Source of the DNA: Bacillota bacterium
GTDB taxonomy: Bacteria; Bacillota; Clostridia; Acetivibrionales; DSM-1351
Direction: 5' to 3'
NCBI GenBank assembly: GCA_023415305.1
Contig: JAEZKZ010000102.1
Location: 1 to 64,000, forward strand
DNA length: 64,000 bases
The notes beneath the pieces are model-generated. The model searched no databases and was not told where the DNA came from. It saw only the letters and a program-made list of their open reading frames with translations. Below, one piece after another: positions 50,010 to 59,062 of this stretch. Within the stretch, counting starts at the first letter, position 1. The number at the start of each line of letters is the position of its first letter. A program made the translations under genes and the position numbers.

Positions 50010-50280
50010 TAATATATTCCTTCTTTCCTTATAAAATATATGTGTAAACATAATTCTCTACTTTACATAATATTTGTTTCAGTATAGGAGTGTTACAGTA
50101 ATAAGGAAAGTAATGCCTGGTTTTTCTATGGATATGGAAAAATAAAGGGCCTCATAGAGTGATTTATCATAAATTAATGGATTTCAAAAACATACATAAT
50201 TTTTATTAGTGAATAAGGAAGCTATAGTTAAGCAAAATAATCAGTAGTTTAATAAATATTGTTTGTATCGAGGTATTTGA

Positions 50281-50652
50281 ATGTTTGGAAAATTTGACTT
50301 AAGGTATAAACTTGCAATTGTTTGGGTCGCAGGTTTTTTACTACTTTGGTTTATTTTTTACGGCACATTCCAAACGGATAGTTTAAAGCATGACTTAGAT
50401 AATATAATCAAAGGGATAGAGAGAAGCGACTGGGAGCAGGTTGATAAGTTTACAGCTGAATTTTCAAATGATTATTATAAAAAGAAATACATTTATCAAA
50501 TTAATAATTCCACAGAGATGTTTGCTACCTTTGAGTATTCTGTGAGACAGTTGAAGCTGGCTGTCAGGAACAGACAGGAAAGTGCACTGGAGTATGCAGG
50601 TCTTTTAAGAGAAGGTATTAACTACGTTGCTGAACCTTTTACAGGACCGTAA
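50281..50652 (+). CDS. DUF4363 family membrane-anchored protein
   Basis: 123-residue protein with one N-terminal helix (about 11-28) and a helical outside domain (DSLKHDLDNIIKGIERSDWEQVDKFTAEFSNDYY ... ESALEYAGLLREGINYVAEPF). This matches DUF4363, which in Clostridia is paired with DUF421 proteins. Ribosome site CGAGGTATTTGA is near ATG 50281. The next gene begins 58 bases after its stop. Function unknown; perhaps a partner or sensor of the DUF421 protein. Confidence 0.82.
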   Translation: MFGKFDLRYKLAIVWVAGFLLLWFIFYGTFQTDSLKHDLDNIIKGIERSDWEQVDKFTAEFSNDYYKKKYIYQINNSTEMFATFEYSVRQLKLAVRNRQESALEYAGLLREGINYVAEPFTGP

Positions 50653-50710
50653 TATAACATATAGGCAGCTGATGACTTTATCCATGAAAATTATCAAATG
50701 GAGACCGATC

Positions 50711-51382
50711 ATGAATATTTTACTTAGTTATAGTATAAGAGTAATTATTGTATATTTCTTCACATATCTTGCAACCAGAATTCTTACTAAAAAGGCAATA
50801 GCGGAGATGACTGCTTATGAGATGGCTGGTCTGATGGTATTTGCAAATGTTGCTTCAGAACCTCTTGTTGACAAGGTTGCCATCAAATCAGTCTACGGTT
50901 CGGGAATTCTCGTAATATTAATGATTATTGCCACGAAGGTGGCTCTGTTGAACAAAATTACACCCGTTATGGAACATACCGCTTCAATAATAATTCATAA
51001 CGGAAAAATAGATTTTGAACAGCTGAAAAGGTTAAGTCTCAGTTTGAACCAACTGCTTGGCCTTATAAGGCAACAGGGTTTTGACAAAGTTTCAGATGTT
51101 CAGACTGCAATCTTCGAGCCAAACGGTCAGCTCTCAGTTTTTCCCAAGGCAGAAAATAGGCCTGTAACCTTGAAGGATATGAATATGACTGCTCCTGAAA
51201 GTTCTATAAGTCTTCCATTAATAATAGACGGAAATATAATCAGGGAAAATCTAACGTATATGGGTAAAAACGAGATGTGGTTGATGGATGAGCTTAAGCA
51301 GCAGGGAATTACCGACCCTAAAAGCCAGATTATACTTGCAGAACTTGATTCATCTCATAAAGTTGTTATTTTTAAAAAATAG
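50711..51382 (+). CDS. DUF421 (YetF-like) membrane protein
   Basis: 223-residue protein: three N-terminal helices (about 3-80: SYSIRVIIVYFFTYLATRILTKKAIAEMTAYEMAGLMVFANVASEPLVDK) and a cytosolic alpha/beta domain (NGKIDFEQLKRLSLSLNQLLGLIRQQGFDKVSDVQTAIFEPNGQLSVFPK). This is the DUF421/YetF family. In Bacillus some members form spore-membrane channel parts, but the role here is open. The frame begins earlier, but GGAGA places the start at ATG 50711. Paired with the DUF4363 gene. Confidence 0.85.
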   Translation: MNILLSYSIRVIIVYFFTYLATRILTKKAIAEMTAYEMAGLMVFANVASEPLVDKVAIKSVYGSGILVILMIIATKVALLNKITPVMEHTASIIIHNGKIDFEQLKRLSLSLNQLLGLIRQQGFDKVSDVQTAIFEPNGQLSVFPKAENRPVTLKDMNMTAPESSISLPLIIDGNIIRENLTYMGKNEMWLMDELKQQGITDPKSQIILAELDSSHKVVIFKK

Positions 51383-51735
51383 TAATTTAGAATATGCTGC
51401 TAGTTTAATTCATGTTAAATAAAATAATATTAATTCGTATAATACATATAACATTCAATAATAAATAAGCAAGAAATATTGAGGAATATGTAGATTTTTG
51501 GTTGGTAATCTCAATAAAGCAGAATATTTTCTATTTTTATTGATTTTTTAATGTATTTTTTGTATAATCACGCTTGTATTGTTGACTGGTCATAAAAATT
51601 ATGGCCGCTGTACGGACCAAAGCCACTAAAGTGGCACATGGCCAATTAACCTCCTTTATTCGCCTCACAGCGGGTTTGGGGGAAATAGTTTCATTACTAT
51701 TTGTGTACGCGCTGTGCGCGTAGATGGGAGATAAT
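51383..51735 (+). repeat. intergenic region with mosaic repeat M1-M2-M3, copy C
   Basis: The 353-base spacer holds no gene. From 51604 it consists of module M1 (GCCGCTGTACGG...AAAGCCACTAAAGTGGCA), module M2 (51636-51680, including an anti-Shine-Dalgarno CCTCCTTT) and module M3 (51688-51729, CATTACTATTTGTGTACGCGC and a perfect TACGCGC/GCGCGTA hairpin). M3 ends six bases before the start codon at 51736. The first 220 bases are plain AT-rich sequence. Confidence 0.75.
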
Positions 51736-52935
51736 ATGGGAAAAGCTTTAATTATTGGCGCAGGCGGAGTTGCCAGTGTTGTAATCCATAAGTGCTGCCA
51801 AAACCCTGATGTATTCGAAGAAATATGTATAGCCAGCAGAACAGTTGAAAAATGTGAGGCTATAAAGGCTAAACTGGATGGAGGAAAAACAAAAATCCAG
51901 ACAGCCCGGGTTGACGCAGATAATACTGATGAGGTTATTGAACTTATAAATGAATTTAAACCGGATATTGTTATAAATGTTGCATTGCCGTATCAGGATC
52001 TTACTATTATGGATGCGTGTCTAGCTACAAAAGTGCATTATCTCGATACAGCAAACTATGAGCCGCCCGAGATACCAAAGTTTGAGTATAAATGGCAGTG
52101 GGCTTATAAAGAAAGGTTTGAAAAAGCAGGTATCATGGCTTTGTTGGGCAGCGGATTTGATCCGGGCGTGACAAGTGTTTTCTGTGCATATGCTCAAAAG
52201 CACTATTTTGATGAGATTCATTACATTGATATAGTCGATGCTAATGCAGGTGATCATGGTTATCCGTTTGCTACAAACTTTAATCCGGAAATCAATATAC
52301 GCGAAATTACAGCTCCCGGAAGTTACTGGGAGAATGGGCAATGGGTCGAAACCGAACCGTTGGAACTAAAAAAGGTTTATGATTTACCCGAAATTGGACC
52401 AAAGGATATCTATCTGCTGCACCATGAAGAAATCGAGTCTTTGGCTGTAAATATAAAGGGTGTAAAGAGAATAAGATTCTGGATGACCTTCTCAGAAAAA
52501 TATCTCACTCACCTAAGAGTTCTTGAAAATGTAGGTATGACATCTATTGAGCCTATAGATTTTGAAGGTAAGAAAATAATACCTCTGCAGTTCTTAAAGG
52601 CTATTCTGCCCGATCCGGCTTCACTTGGCCCGAGAACAAAGGGTAAGACCAATATAGGCTGCATAATTCAAGGTATTAAGGATGGAAAGCCAAGAACCTA
52701 TTATGTATACAATGTATGTGTCCATGAGGAATGTTATGCTGAAGTTGGTTCCCAGGCTATATCTTATACTACCGGAGTTCCGGCAATGATTGGAGCTATG
52801 ATGATGTTAAAGGGAATCTGGATGAAGCCTGGTGTTTATAATGTTGAGGAATTTGATCCCGATCCGTTTATGGATGCCCTTAATAAATGTGGTCTTCCAT
52901 GGAAAGAGGATTTTTCTCCTACACTTCTTGATTAA
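51736..52935 (+). CDS. carboxynorspermidine/carboxyspermidine synthase (saccharopine dehydrogenase family)
   Basis: 399-residue NAD(P)H enzyme that condenses aspartate semialdehyde with a diamine (putrescine or diaminopropane) to a carboxylated triamine. The N-terminal Rossmann motif GAGGVASVV (about 7-15) is followed by the saccharopine-dehydrogenase-like parts DTANYEPPEIPKFEYKWQWAY, GSGFDPGVTSVFCAYA and HEECYAEVGSQAISYTTGVPA. An in-frame ATG at 51724 lies in the repeat module, so I use ATG 51736. The decarboxylase gene follows in the same direction, completing the pathway. Confidence 0.92.
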   Translation: MGKALIIGAGGVASVVIHKCCQNPDVFEEICIASRTVEKCEAIKAKLDGGKTKIQTARVDADNTDEVIELINEFKPDIVINVALPYQDLTIMDACLATKVHYLDTANYEPPEIPKFEYKWQWAYKERFEKAGIMALLGSGFDPGVTSVFCAYAQKHYFDEIHYIDIVDANAGDHGYPFATNFNPEINIREITAPGSYWENGQWVETEPLELKKVYDLPEIGPKDIYLLHHEEIESLAVNIKGVKRIRFWMTFSEKYLTHLRVLENVGMTSIEPIDFEGKKIIPLQFLKAILPDPASLGPRTKGKTNIGCIIQGIKDGKPRTYYVYNVCVHEECYAEVGSQAISYTTGVPAMIGAMMMLKGIWMKPGVYNVEEFDPDPFMDALNKCGLPWKEDFSPTLLD

Positions 52936-52946
52936 TAAAATATGAG

Positions 52947-52997
52947 TACGCCGCTGATTCCCATTCTTTCTCTGTAACAAGGTGAAGCAGCGGCGTA
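52947..52997 (+). terminator. hairpin between synthase and decarboxylase genes
   Basis: Perfect 10-base stem TACGCCGCTG (52947-52956) / CAGCGGCGTA (52988-52997) with a 31-base loop and a weak T-containing tail. It may be a partial terminator or a processing hairpin between the two cotranscribed genes. Confidence 0.5.
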
Positions 52998-53025
52998 AAG
53001 TTTGTTATAGAAAGGCGAAACTATT

Positions 53026-54165
53026 ATGGATATAGATGTAACAAAACTACCTACACCTTGTTATATAGTTGATGAAAGACTATTAATTAAAAATCTGGAA
53101 ATTCTTGATTCTGTTCAGAAAAGAACCGGCTGTAAAATTCTTTTGGCTCAAAAGGGCTTTTCAATGCATTCGGTTTACCCTTTAATTGGAAAATATCTTA
53201 AAGGAGTTACTTCAAGTTCACTATTCGAAGCAAGACTTGGGTTTGAAAAGATGGGGAAGGAAGTTCACGTATATGCTCCAGCGTATATTGAGGAGGAATT
53301 CGATGAACTTCTTAAATACTCAGACCACATGGTGTTCAATTCCTTTGATCAATGGAACAAGTTTAGAGACAAAGTAAAGAACTATCCCGGAAAGAAGATT
53401 GAATGCGGAATACGTATAAACCCTGAATACTCGGAACAGGACCATGCCATATATGACCCGTGTGCAAACCATTCAAGGCTGGGAGTCACGCTGAGGAACT
53501 TCAAACCGGACCAGCTTGAAGGTATAGACGGACTCCATTTTCACACCTTGTGTGAGCAAAACTCTGATTCACTTGAGCGTACAGCAAAGGTGGTTGATGA
53601 GAAATTCGGAGAGTTTATTAAAGATATGAAATGGCTGAATTTGGGTGGAGGCCATCATATTACAAGACAAGACTATGATATAGAAACACTAATACGTACA
53701 ATAAAATTCTTTCAGGACAAATATGGAGTTGAGATTTATCTCGAGCCCGGAGAAGCAATAGCATTAAATACCGGATACTTGGTTGCCAGAGTTCTGGACA
53801 TAGTTGATAATGAAATGAATATTGCAATTCTTGATACTTCAGCAGCGTGTCATATGCCTGATGTCATTGAGATGCCTTACAGACCCAATATAATTTCTGC
53901 CGGCAAGCCTCAGGAAAAAAATCATACGTACAGACTCGGAGGACTTACCTGTCTGGCGGGAGACATAATCGGGGACTACTCCTTTGACAAGCCTTTGAAA
54001 CCCGGTGACAGATTGATATTTTGTGATATGGCTCACTATACCATGGTGAAAAACAATACTTTTAACGGTGTTAATCTTCCGGCTATAGCACTTTATTGTG
54101 AAAAAGACGGAATAAGGATTATAAAAAAGTTTGATTATTGTGATTTTGAGACTAGATTATCGTAA
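53026..54165 (+). CDS. nspC: carboxynorspermidine decarboxylase
   Basis: 379-residue PLP enzyme of the alanine-racemase-like (fold III) group that decarboxylates carboxynorspermidine or carboxyspermidine to the triamine. The PLP lysine is in LLAQKGFSMH (Lys43). NPEYSEQDHAIYDPCANHSRLG, LHFHTLCEQNSDSLE, LNLGGGHHITRQDYD, LEPGEAIALNTGYLV and the C-terminal GGLTCLAGDIIGDY are typical of NspC. GAAAGGCGA precedes ATG 53026. With the synthase it gives spermidine or norspermidine from the agmatine/putrescine line begun by SpeA. A terminator follows. Confidence 0.94.
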   Translation: MDIDVTKLPTPCYIVDERLLIKNLEILDSVQKRTGCKILLAQKGFSMHSVYPLIGKYLKGVTSSSLFEARLGFEKMGKEVHVYAPAYIEEEFDELLKYSDHMVFNSFDQWNKFRDKVKNYPGKKIECGIRINPEYSEQDHAIYDPCANHSRLGVTLRNFKPDQLEGIDGLHFHTLCEQNSDSLERTAKVVDEKFGEFIKDMKWLNLGGGHHITRQDYDIETLIRTIKFFQDKYGVEIYLEPGEAIALNTGYLVARVLDIVDNEMNIAILDTSAACHMPDVIEMPYRPNIISAGKPQEKNHTYRLGGLTCLAGDIIGDYSFDKPLKPGDRLIFCDMAHYTMVKNNTFNGVNLPAIALYCEKDGIRIIKKFDYCDFETRLS

Positions 54166-54198
54166 ATATTGTTTAAATTGAATAATTTATTTTGTATA

Positions 54199-54226
54199 AA
54201 CCTAACAAACAAGTTAGGTTTTTTTG
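54199..54226 (+). terminator. intrinsic terminator after nspC
   Basis: Stem AACCTAAC (54199-54206) / GTTAGGTT (54213-54220), 6-base loop, then a run of T. Confidence 0.88.
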
Positions 54227-54341
54227 TTAGGTAACAAAATTATATGAAGAAGTAAGTTTTGTAAATTAATTTGATTGTTCTTTGATGCTATTATAAATAC
54301 ATAAGTCAAACAAGCTTATATATTAAAGGAGGTAAAGAACA

Positions 54342-55736
54342 ATGAAAAAAGCTATCAGTAAGGCTATGGCTGCCGGATTAGCAATTGCAATGACGTTGTC
54401 TATTGCTGCTTGCGGTTCGTCAAAAACAGCAGAAACTTCGACCTCAACAGCAACAACAAGCGCTGCCCCATCAACTACAGCAGCGGCAGAATCTTCAACT
54501 GCAGCACCTGCGGCTGATCCTGTAAAACTAAGTCTATGGCATATTCAGACAACTGAGCCAATGCCCACAATCATTAAAGACAGTATCGACAGATTTACTA
54601 AGGACAATCCAAACTACTCTGTTGAAGTCTCTGTAATGCAGAATGATGCATTCAAAACCAAGATTGCAGTTGCAATGGGTTCAGATCAAATGCCTGATAT
54701 CTTCCCACACTGGTCAGGCGGACCAATGAACACCTACGTTGATTCAAACAAAATAGCTGATCTGACAACTTACATGAACGAAGGCGGATATAAGGATCGC
54801 TTTATGCCGGCTGCTATAAATCAGGCTACATACAAGGATAAAATATGGGCAGTACCTGTTGAAAATACTGCAGTAGCAATGTTCTTCTACAACAAGGACT
54901 TATTTGCTAAATATAACCTTCAGGTTCCAAAGACAATCTCAGAACTCGAAACTGTTGCTGATACTTTGAAGAAGAATGGAATAATTCCTTTCTCCTTAGC
55001 TAACAAGACTCAGTGGACCGGTTCAATGTATTATATGTACCTTGCTGATCGTTTCGGCGGAGCAGAGGCCTTTAATGCAGCTGCACAACGTACAGGTTCC
55101 TTTGAAAACGAAGCATTTACACAGGCTGGAAACAAGATTCAGGACTGGGTTAAGAAAAATTATTTCAATAAAGGCTTTAATGGTCTGGATGAAGACTCAG
55201 GACAATCACGTATGCTATTGTATCAAGAAAAAGCTGCTATGACTCTTATGGGTTCATGGTTCCTCTCAACTGCTAAAGGTGAAACAGAGAGCAGTAAAGA
55301 TGCAAAGATAAAAGACTTTATGAAGAAGATTGGTTCGTTCCCATTCCCAGCTGCTGAAGGCGGAAAAGGTAGCCCAGACTCAGTTGTTGGTACAGTTGGA
55401 GATAACTTCTATTCAGTTGCTGCAAACAGTAAAGACGTAGCAGGCGCATTCAAAGCAATCACTTACCTTATAGATGATACAGCTGTTACCAAGCGTATCG
55501 AAGCAGGAAGAGTGCCTCCTGTAAAAGGTGTAAAGGTTAGCGATCCACTGCTCCAGGAAGTATTGAGTGCAGTAGAAAAGGCTCCTTCCGTTCAGTTATG
55601 GTACGATCAGTATTTGCCTGCTGATGTTGCACAGGTTCACAAGGATACTTCACAAGCTATTTTCGGTCTTGCGAAAACTCCTGAACAGGTAAACAAAGAA
55701 ATGGAAGAAGCAGCAAAAAAAGCATTTGGTAAGTAA
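54342..55736 (+). CDS. carbohydrate ABC transporter substrate-binding lipoprotein
   Basis: 464-residue extracellular sugar-binding protein (family 1 type). Signal peptide with lipobox SIAAC (Cys 25), a Ser/Thr/Ala linker (about 26-63), then the two-lobed fold with LSLWHIQTTEPMPTIIKDSIDRFTKDNP, MGSDQMPDIFPHWSGG, WAVPVENTAVAMFFYNKDLF and KTQWTGSMYYMYLADRFGG. AAAGGAGG precedes ATG 54342. Two permease genes follow; no ATPase is present, so a shared MsmX-type ATPase is expected. Its close similarity to the protein at 57752 shows a duplication. Confidence 0.93.
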   Translation: MKKAISKAMAAGLAIAMTLSIAACGSSKTAETSTSTATTSAAPSTTAAAESSTAAPAADPVKLSLWHIQTTEPMPTIIKDSIDRFTKDNPNYSVEVSVMQNDAFKTKIAVAMGSDQMPDIFPHWSGGPMNTYVDSNKIADLTTYMNEGGYKDRFMPAAINQATYKDKIWAVPVENTAVAMFFYNKDLFAKYNLQVPKTISELETVADTLKKNGIIPFSLANKTQWTGSMYYMYLADRFGGAEAFNAAAQRTGSFENEAFTQAGNKIQDWVKKNYFNKGFNGLDEDSGQSRMLLYQEKAAMTLMGSWFLSTAKGETESSKDAKIKDFMKKIGSFPFPAAEGGKGSPDSVVGTVGDNFYSVAANSKDVAGAFKAITYLIDDTAVTKRIEAGRVPPVKGVKVSDPLLQEVLSAVEKAPSVQLWYDQYLPADVAQVHKDTSQAIFGLAKTPEQVNKEMEEAAKKAFGK

Positions 55737-55766
55737 TTTATTAACTGGTAAATAGTATAATTAATA

Positions 55767-55801
55767 ATTGATTGGGTATCACTCATCTGATACCCATCAA
55801 T
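55767..55801 (+). promoter_or_regulatory. intercistronic hairpin after the binding-protein gene
   Basis: A 14-base stem with one bulge (55767-55781 with 55788-55801, loop CTCATC), carrying GGGTATCA/TGATACCC, followed by AT-rich sequence with short T runs. Such hairpins raise binding-protein mRNA over permease mRNA by stabilising the upstream part or by partial termination. Confidence 0.65.
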
Positions 55802-55874
55802 TATATTTAAAACTTTATTTCCTATAAAATAACCGGTCTGAATTATGCCATATATTCAGAGGGGAGGAGAAACA

Positions 55875-56777
55875 ATGCAAACTACCAAATCACTTTTAAT
55901 TCACAGAAAACGCAGCACAGCAATTGCGGCAACAGTATTCCTTATTCCGGTATTCTTTTTTATTTTGATTTTTATTTTATACCCTATAGTTAATTCCTTC
56001 TGGCTAAGTCTTCATGACTGGAACGGAATTAGCTCCGACAAGGTTTTTTTTGGCTTGGAGAACTGGAAAACACTTGCGACAGACGCTGTCTTTTTCAAGT
56101 CTTTTCTTAACAATATAATAATAGTTATTTTGTCTATAGCAATACAGCTGCCCATTGCTATGGCATTAGCATTCCTGTTGGATACAGGAGGAAAGAAATT
56201 AAATTTCCTCAAAATGGTTTATTTTGTACCTATGCTGATGTCTTCAGTTGCCGTCGGTTTCCTTTTTAAATATACCTATGACCCGCAATTCGGCCTTATA
56301 AGTGCTGTGTCAACCTTGTTAGGCGGGGAAGGTATGGTAGACCTTCTGGGTAATCCACAGGTCGCTATTTATGCAGTTATTGCGGTTATATGCTGGCAGT
56401 TTATCCCTTTTTACATGGTTTATTTCCTGGCTGCCTTTAGTTCGCTTCCGGTAGAAATATATGAAGCTTCGATAATTGACGGTGCTACATACGGACAGTA
56501 TTTTTGGAGAGTCGCACTGCCAGGTATGAAAGGTTCAGTTAAGAGTGCTGCTGTTCTTTCGCTGGTTGGTTCACTAAAGTATTTTGATCTTATATACGTT
56601 ATGACCCAGGGCGGCCCTAGCGGTGCAACCGAGCTTATGGCTACATATATGTATAAAAATGCTTTCCAGACAATGAAAATGGGCTATGGTTCAACAATTG
56701 CATCAGGTATGTTTATTGTGATAACGTTAATCTCATTGTTAACCCTTCGAGCACTAAACGGAAAGGAGGAGGCGTAG
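55875..56777 (+). CDS. sugar ABC transporter permease, MalF/UgpA type
   Basis: 300-residue, six-helix permease. The EAA loop is visible at about 200-220 (EIYEASIIDGATYGQYFWRVALPGM), the contact site for the ATPase. Also FYMVYFLAAFSSLP and the C-terminal YMYKNAFQTMKMGYGSTIASG. The frame opens at 55845, but GGAGGAG (55863-55869) sets ATG 55875. It works with the next permease and the upstream binding protein. Confidence 0.93.
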   Translation: MQTTKSLLIHRKRSTAIAATVFLIPVFFFILIFILYPIVNSFWLSLHDWNGISSDKVFFGLENWKTLATDAVFFKSFLNNIIIVILSIAIQLPIAMALAFLLDTGGKKLNFLKMVYFVPMLMSSVAVGFLFKYTYDPQFGLISAVSTLLGGEGMVDLLGNPQVAIYAVIAVICWQFIPFYMVYFLAAFSSLPVEIYEASIIDGATYGQYFWRVALPGMKGSVKSAAVLSLVGSLKYFDLIYVMTQGGPSGATELMATYMYKNAFQTMKMGYGSTIASGMFIVITLISLLTLRALNGKEEA

Positions 56778-56780
56778 AGT

Positions 56781-57614
56781 ATGATTAAGAAAAGAATATC
56801 AATACTAAAGATAATCATAGCACTATTAGCTTTATTTTGGTTGGTTATTGCAGGAGCCCCTTTTTACTTCATGGTAGCCTCCGCCTTTAAAGAGCAGTTT
56901 GAGATTTTGACCGCTGGTGTATTTGCACTGCCTCAGGGATTTTATCTGGACAACTTTATCGGTGTTATCAAAAGTGATTTTTATAAGTATCTGCTGAACA
57001 GTACCTTTGTAGTAGCTGTATCACTGGCACTTATCTTATTTACAGCACTATGTGCGGCTTATCCCTTCTCAAGGTTTAAATTCAAATTTAACAAACCTCT
57101 GTTCGGACTTGTTGTAGCTGCAATGGCAGTGCCTATACATGTAACTCTTATACCTGTTTTTCAGCTGACTCAAAAAATCCATTTATATGATACAATTTTT
57201 GCACTTATAGGTCCCTACACAGCTTTTAACCTTCCAATATCAGTCTTTATTCTGACAAGCTTTATGGCTGATATACCCAAAGAGCTTGAAGAGTCTGCTG
57301 AAATAGACGGCTGTGGTAAATACAGAACCTTCTTCCATATTATTGCACCTTTATCAAAGCCCGGCTTAGCGACATTAGCAATTTATAACGCTGTTAACAT
57401 GTGGAATGAATTCAGTTTTGCTCTTGTATTGACCCAGTCTGCTAAAAGCAGAACACTACCCTTATCAATATGGGATTACCAGGGGCAATATAATTCCAAC
57501 ATTCCAATGATAATGGCTGTATTAACATTATGTGCACTTCCTATGATAGTAGCTTTTGCAATTGGCCAGGATAAACTAATCAAGGGTATGATGGCGGGAG
57601 CTGTAAAAGGCTAA
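56781..57614 (+). CDS. sugar ABC transporter permease, MalG/UgpE type
   Basis: 277-residue, six-helix permease and partner of the previous gene. Features: VASAFKEQFEIL, the EAA loop at about 170-190 (PKELEESAEIDGCGKYRTFFHIIAPLSKPGL), YNAVNMWNEFSFALVLTQS and the C-terminal GQDKLIKGMMAGAVKG, common to this family. GGAGGAGG inside the end of the upstream gene is its ribosome site; only three bases separate the genes. Confidence 0.94.
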   Translation: MIKKRISILKIIIALLALFWLVIAGAPFYFMVASAFKEQFEILTAGVFALPQGFYLDNFIGVIKSDFYKYLLNSTFVVAVSLALILFTALCAAYPFSRFKFKFNKPLFGLVVAAMAVPIHVTLIPVFQLTQKIHLYDTIFALIGPYTAFNLPISVFILTSFMADIPKELEESAEIDGCGKYRTFFHIIAPLSKPGLATLAIYNAVNMWNEFSFALVLTQSAKSRTLPLSIWDYQGQYNSNIPMIMAVLTLCALPMIVAFAIGQDKLIKGMMAGAVKG

Positions 57615-57751
57615 AACTAAGCAGACAGAAAGATATATATTGTAAAATTAACTTTTTTGGTTGTTACCTTAATAAATCTGTGGTATATAATATTAAAAGT
57701 CTATACAGTATTATCTACCGGTTTTGTGCATTCAGAATGCAGGAGGTAAAC

Positions 57752-59050
57752 GTGAGAAAGATACTACTAGCTCTTATTGTTCTTATTGTAATTCTTCCGC
57801 TGTCAAGCTGTTTTTACGATAGTCAGATTGGTATGACTACTCAAAGAACTCAGAAAAAACAGATTACTCTTTACAGTATACAGGGAGACTCTGCAGTTAA
57901 CGAGGTTATTGCAGAGTCGGTAAATCGTTTTGAGCAAAGCAATAAAAGTTTTGAGGTAGTACACGAACTGATTCCCAACGACCTGTATAAAAATAGACTT
58001 TCTGTCTGCGTTGCCACAAATCAGATGCCGGATGTATTTCCAACATGGTCCGGTAGCATACTTAAGGAATACATAAGCATTGGTGGAGTTGTAAATCTGA
58101 ACGATTTTATGTACAAGGATAATTACTTGTACAGATTTAATAAGAAAGCAATTGATATGGTAACAATGGATAACGGTATATGGGGTGTTCCGGTAGAGAA
58201 CATGACGATAACCTTGATATTTTACAATAAAAATATCTATAAAGTCCTGAATTTATCGGAACCAACCACCTTCAACCAGTTGAAAGACAATATAAAGGTA
58301 CTTAAAGAACATGGATACATACCTTTTGCCCTAGCAAACAGAACAGCTTGGACGGGTTCCATGTTCTATATGTATTTCGTTGATAGACTTGGGGGACCAA
58401 AAGTATTTGATGATGCTGCTAACAGAAAAAACAACGGTTCCTTTGATAACGAGGTATTTGTAAAAGCGGGAGAAATGGTACAGGAACTGGTAAACCTGGG
58501 GGCGTTTCCAAAGGGTTTCAATTGGCAGGATGAGGATGCAGGTGACGCCCGTAATCTTTTATATAATGAATCAGCTGCAATGTTTTTATCGGGTAGTTGG
58601 TTTCTGAGTAATGTTAAGTACGAAAACCCCGAATTTTATAAAAAAATAGGTATTTTCCCATTTCCCGTAGTAGAAGGGGGAGAAGGGCATCCAGACAACA
58701 CCATAGGCACTATGGGAGATAATTTTTATTCTGTTGCGAGTTCCTGCCATTACATAGACGAAGCCTTTGAGCTAATACAATACCTTATTGATGATACGGC
58801 AGTTCAAAAACGTATACATGCAGGTAAAATTCCACCTGTAGATAATGTTGATATAAAAGACCCGTTGACTAGCGAGGTCTTGAAATATATAAGCAAATCC
58901 CCAAATGTTCAGTTCTGGTATGACCAATACCTGCCTCCAAAGCTTTCAGAAGCCCATTTGACACTTACAAGACAAATTTTTGGAGGAGAGGACCCTAGAC
59001 GTGCTGCAAAAAAAATGGAGGAAATAACTCTACAGTACTATAATCAATAG
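57752..59050 (+). CDS. second sugar-binding lipoprotein, probable sensor component (CuaD-like)
   Basis: 432-residue lipoprotein (lipobox LSSC, Cys 19), clearly homologous to the binding protein at 54342: WAVPVEN reads WGVPVEN, KTQWTGSMYYMYLADRFGG reads RTAWTGSMFYMYFVDRLGG, and PDSVVGTVGDNFYSVA reads PDNTIGTMGDNFYSVA. The GTG start at 57752 lies 5 bases after AGGAGG. It stands directly before the histidine kinase gene (12 bases), not with permeases. In R. cellulolyticum such a third component presents the sugar to the kinase (CuaDSR-type system). That role is inferred here. Confidence 0.87.
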   Translation: MRKILLALIVLIVILPLSSCFYDSQIGMTTQRTQKKQITLYSIQGDSAVNEVIAESVNRFEQSNKSFEVVHELIPNDLYKNRLSVCVATNQMPDVFPTWSGSILKEYISIGGVVNLNDFMYKDNYLYRFNKKAIDMVTMDNGIWGVPVENMTITLIFYNKNIYKVLNLSEPTTFNQLKDNIKVLKEHGYIPFALANRTAWTGSMFYMYFVDRLGGPKVFDDAANRKNNGSFDNEVFVKAGEMVQELVNLGAFPKGFNWQDEDAGDARNLLYNESAAMFLSGSWFLSNVKYENPEFYKKIGIFPFPVVEGGEGHPDNTIGTMGDNFYSVASSCHYIDEAFELIQYLIDDTAVQKRIHAGKIPPVDNVDIKDPLTSEVLKYISKSPNVQFWYDQYLPPKLSEAHLTLTRQIFGGEDPRRAAKKMEEITLQYYNQ

Positions 59051-59062
59051 AGGGTGACGTAT

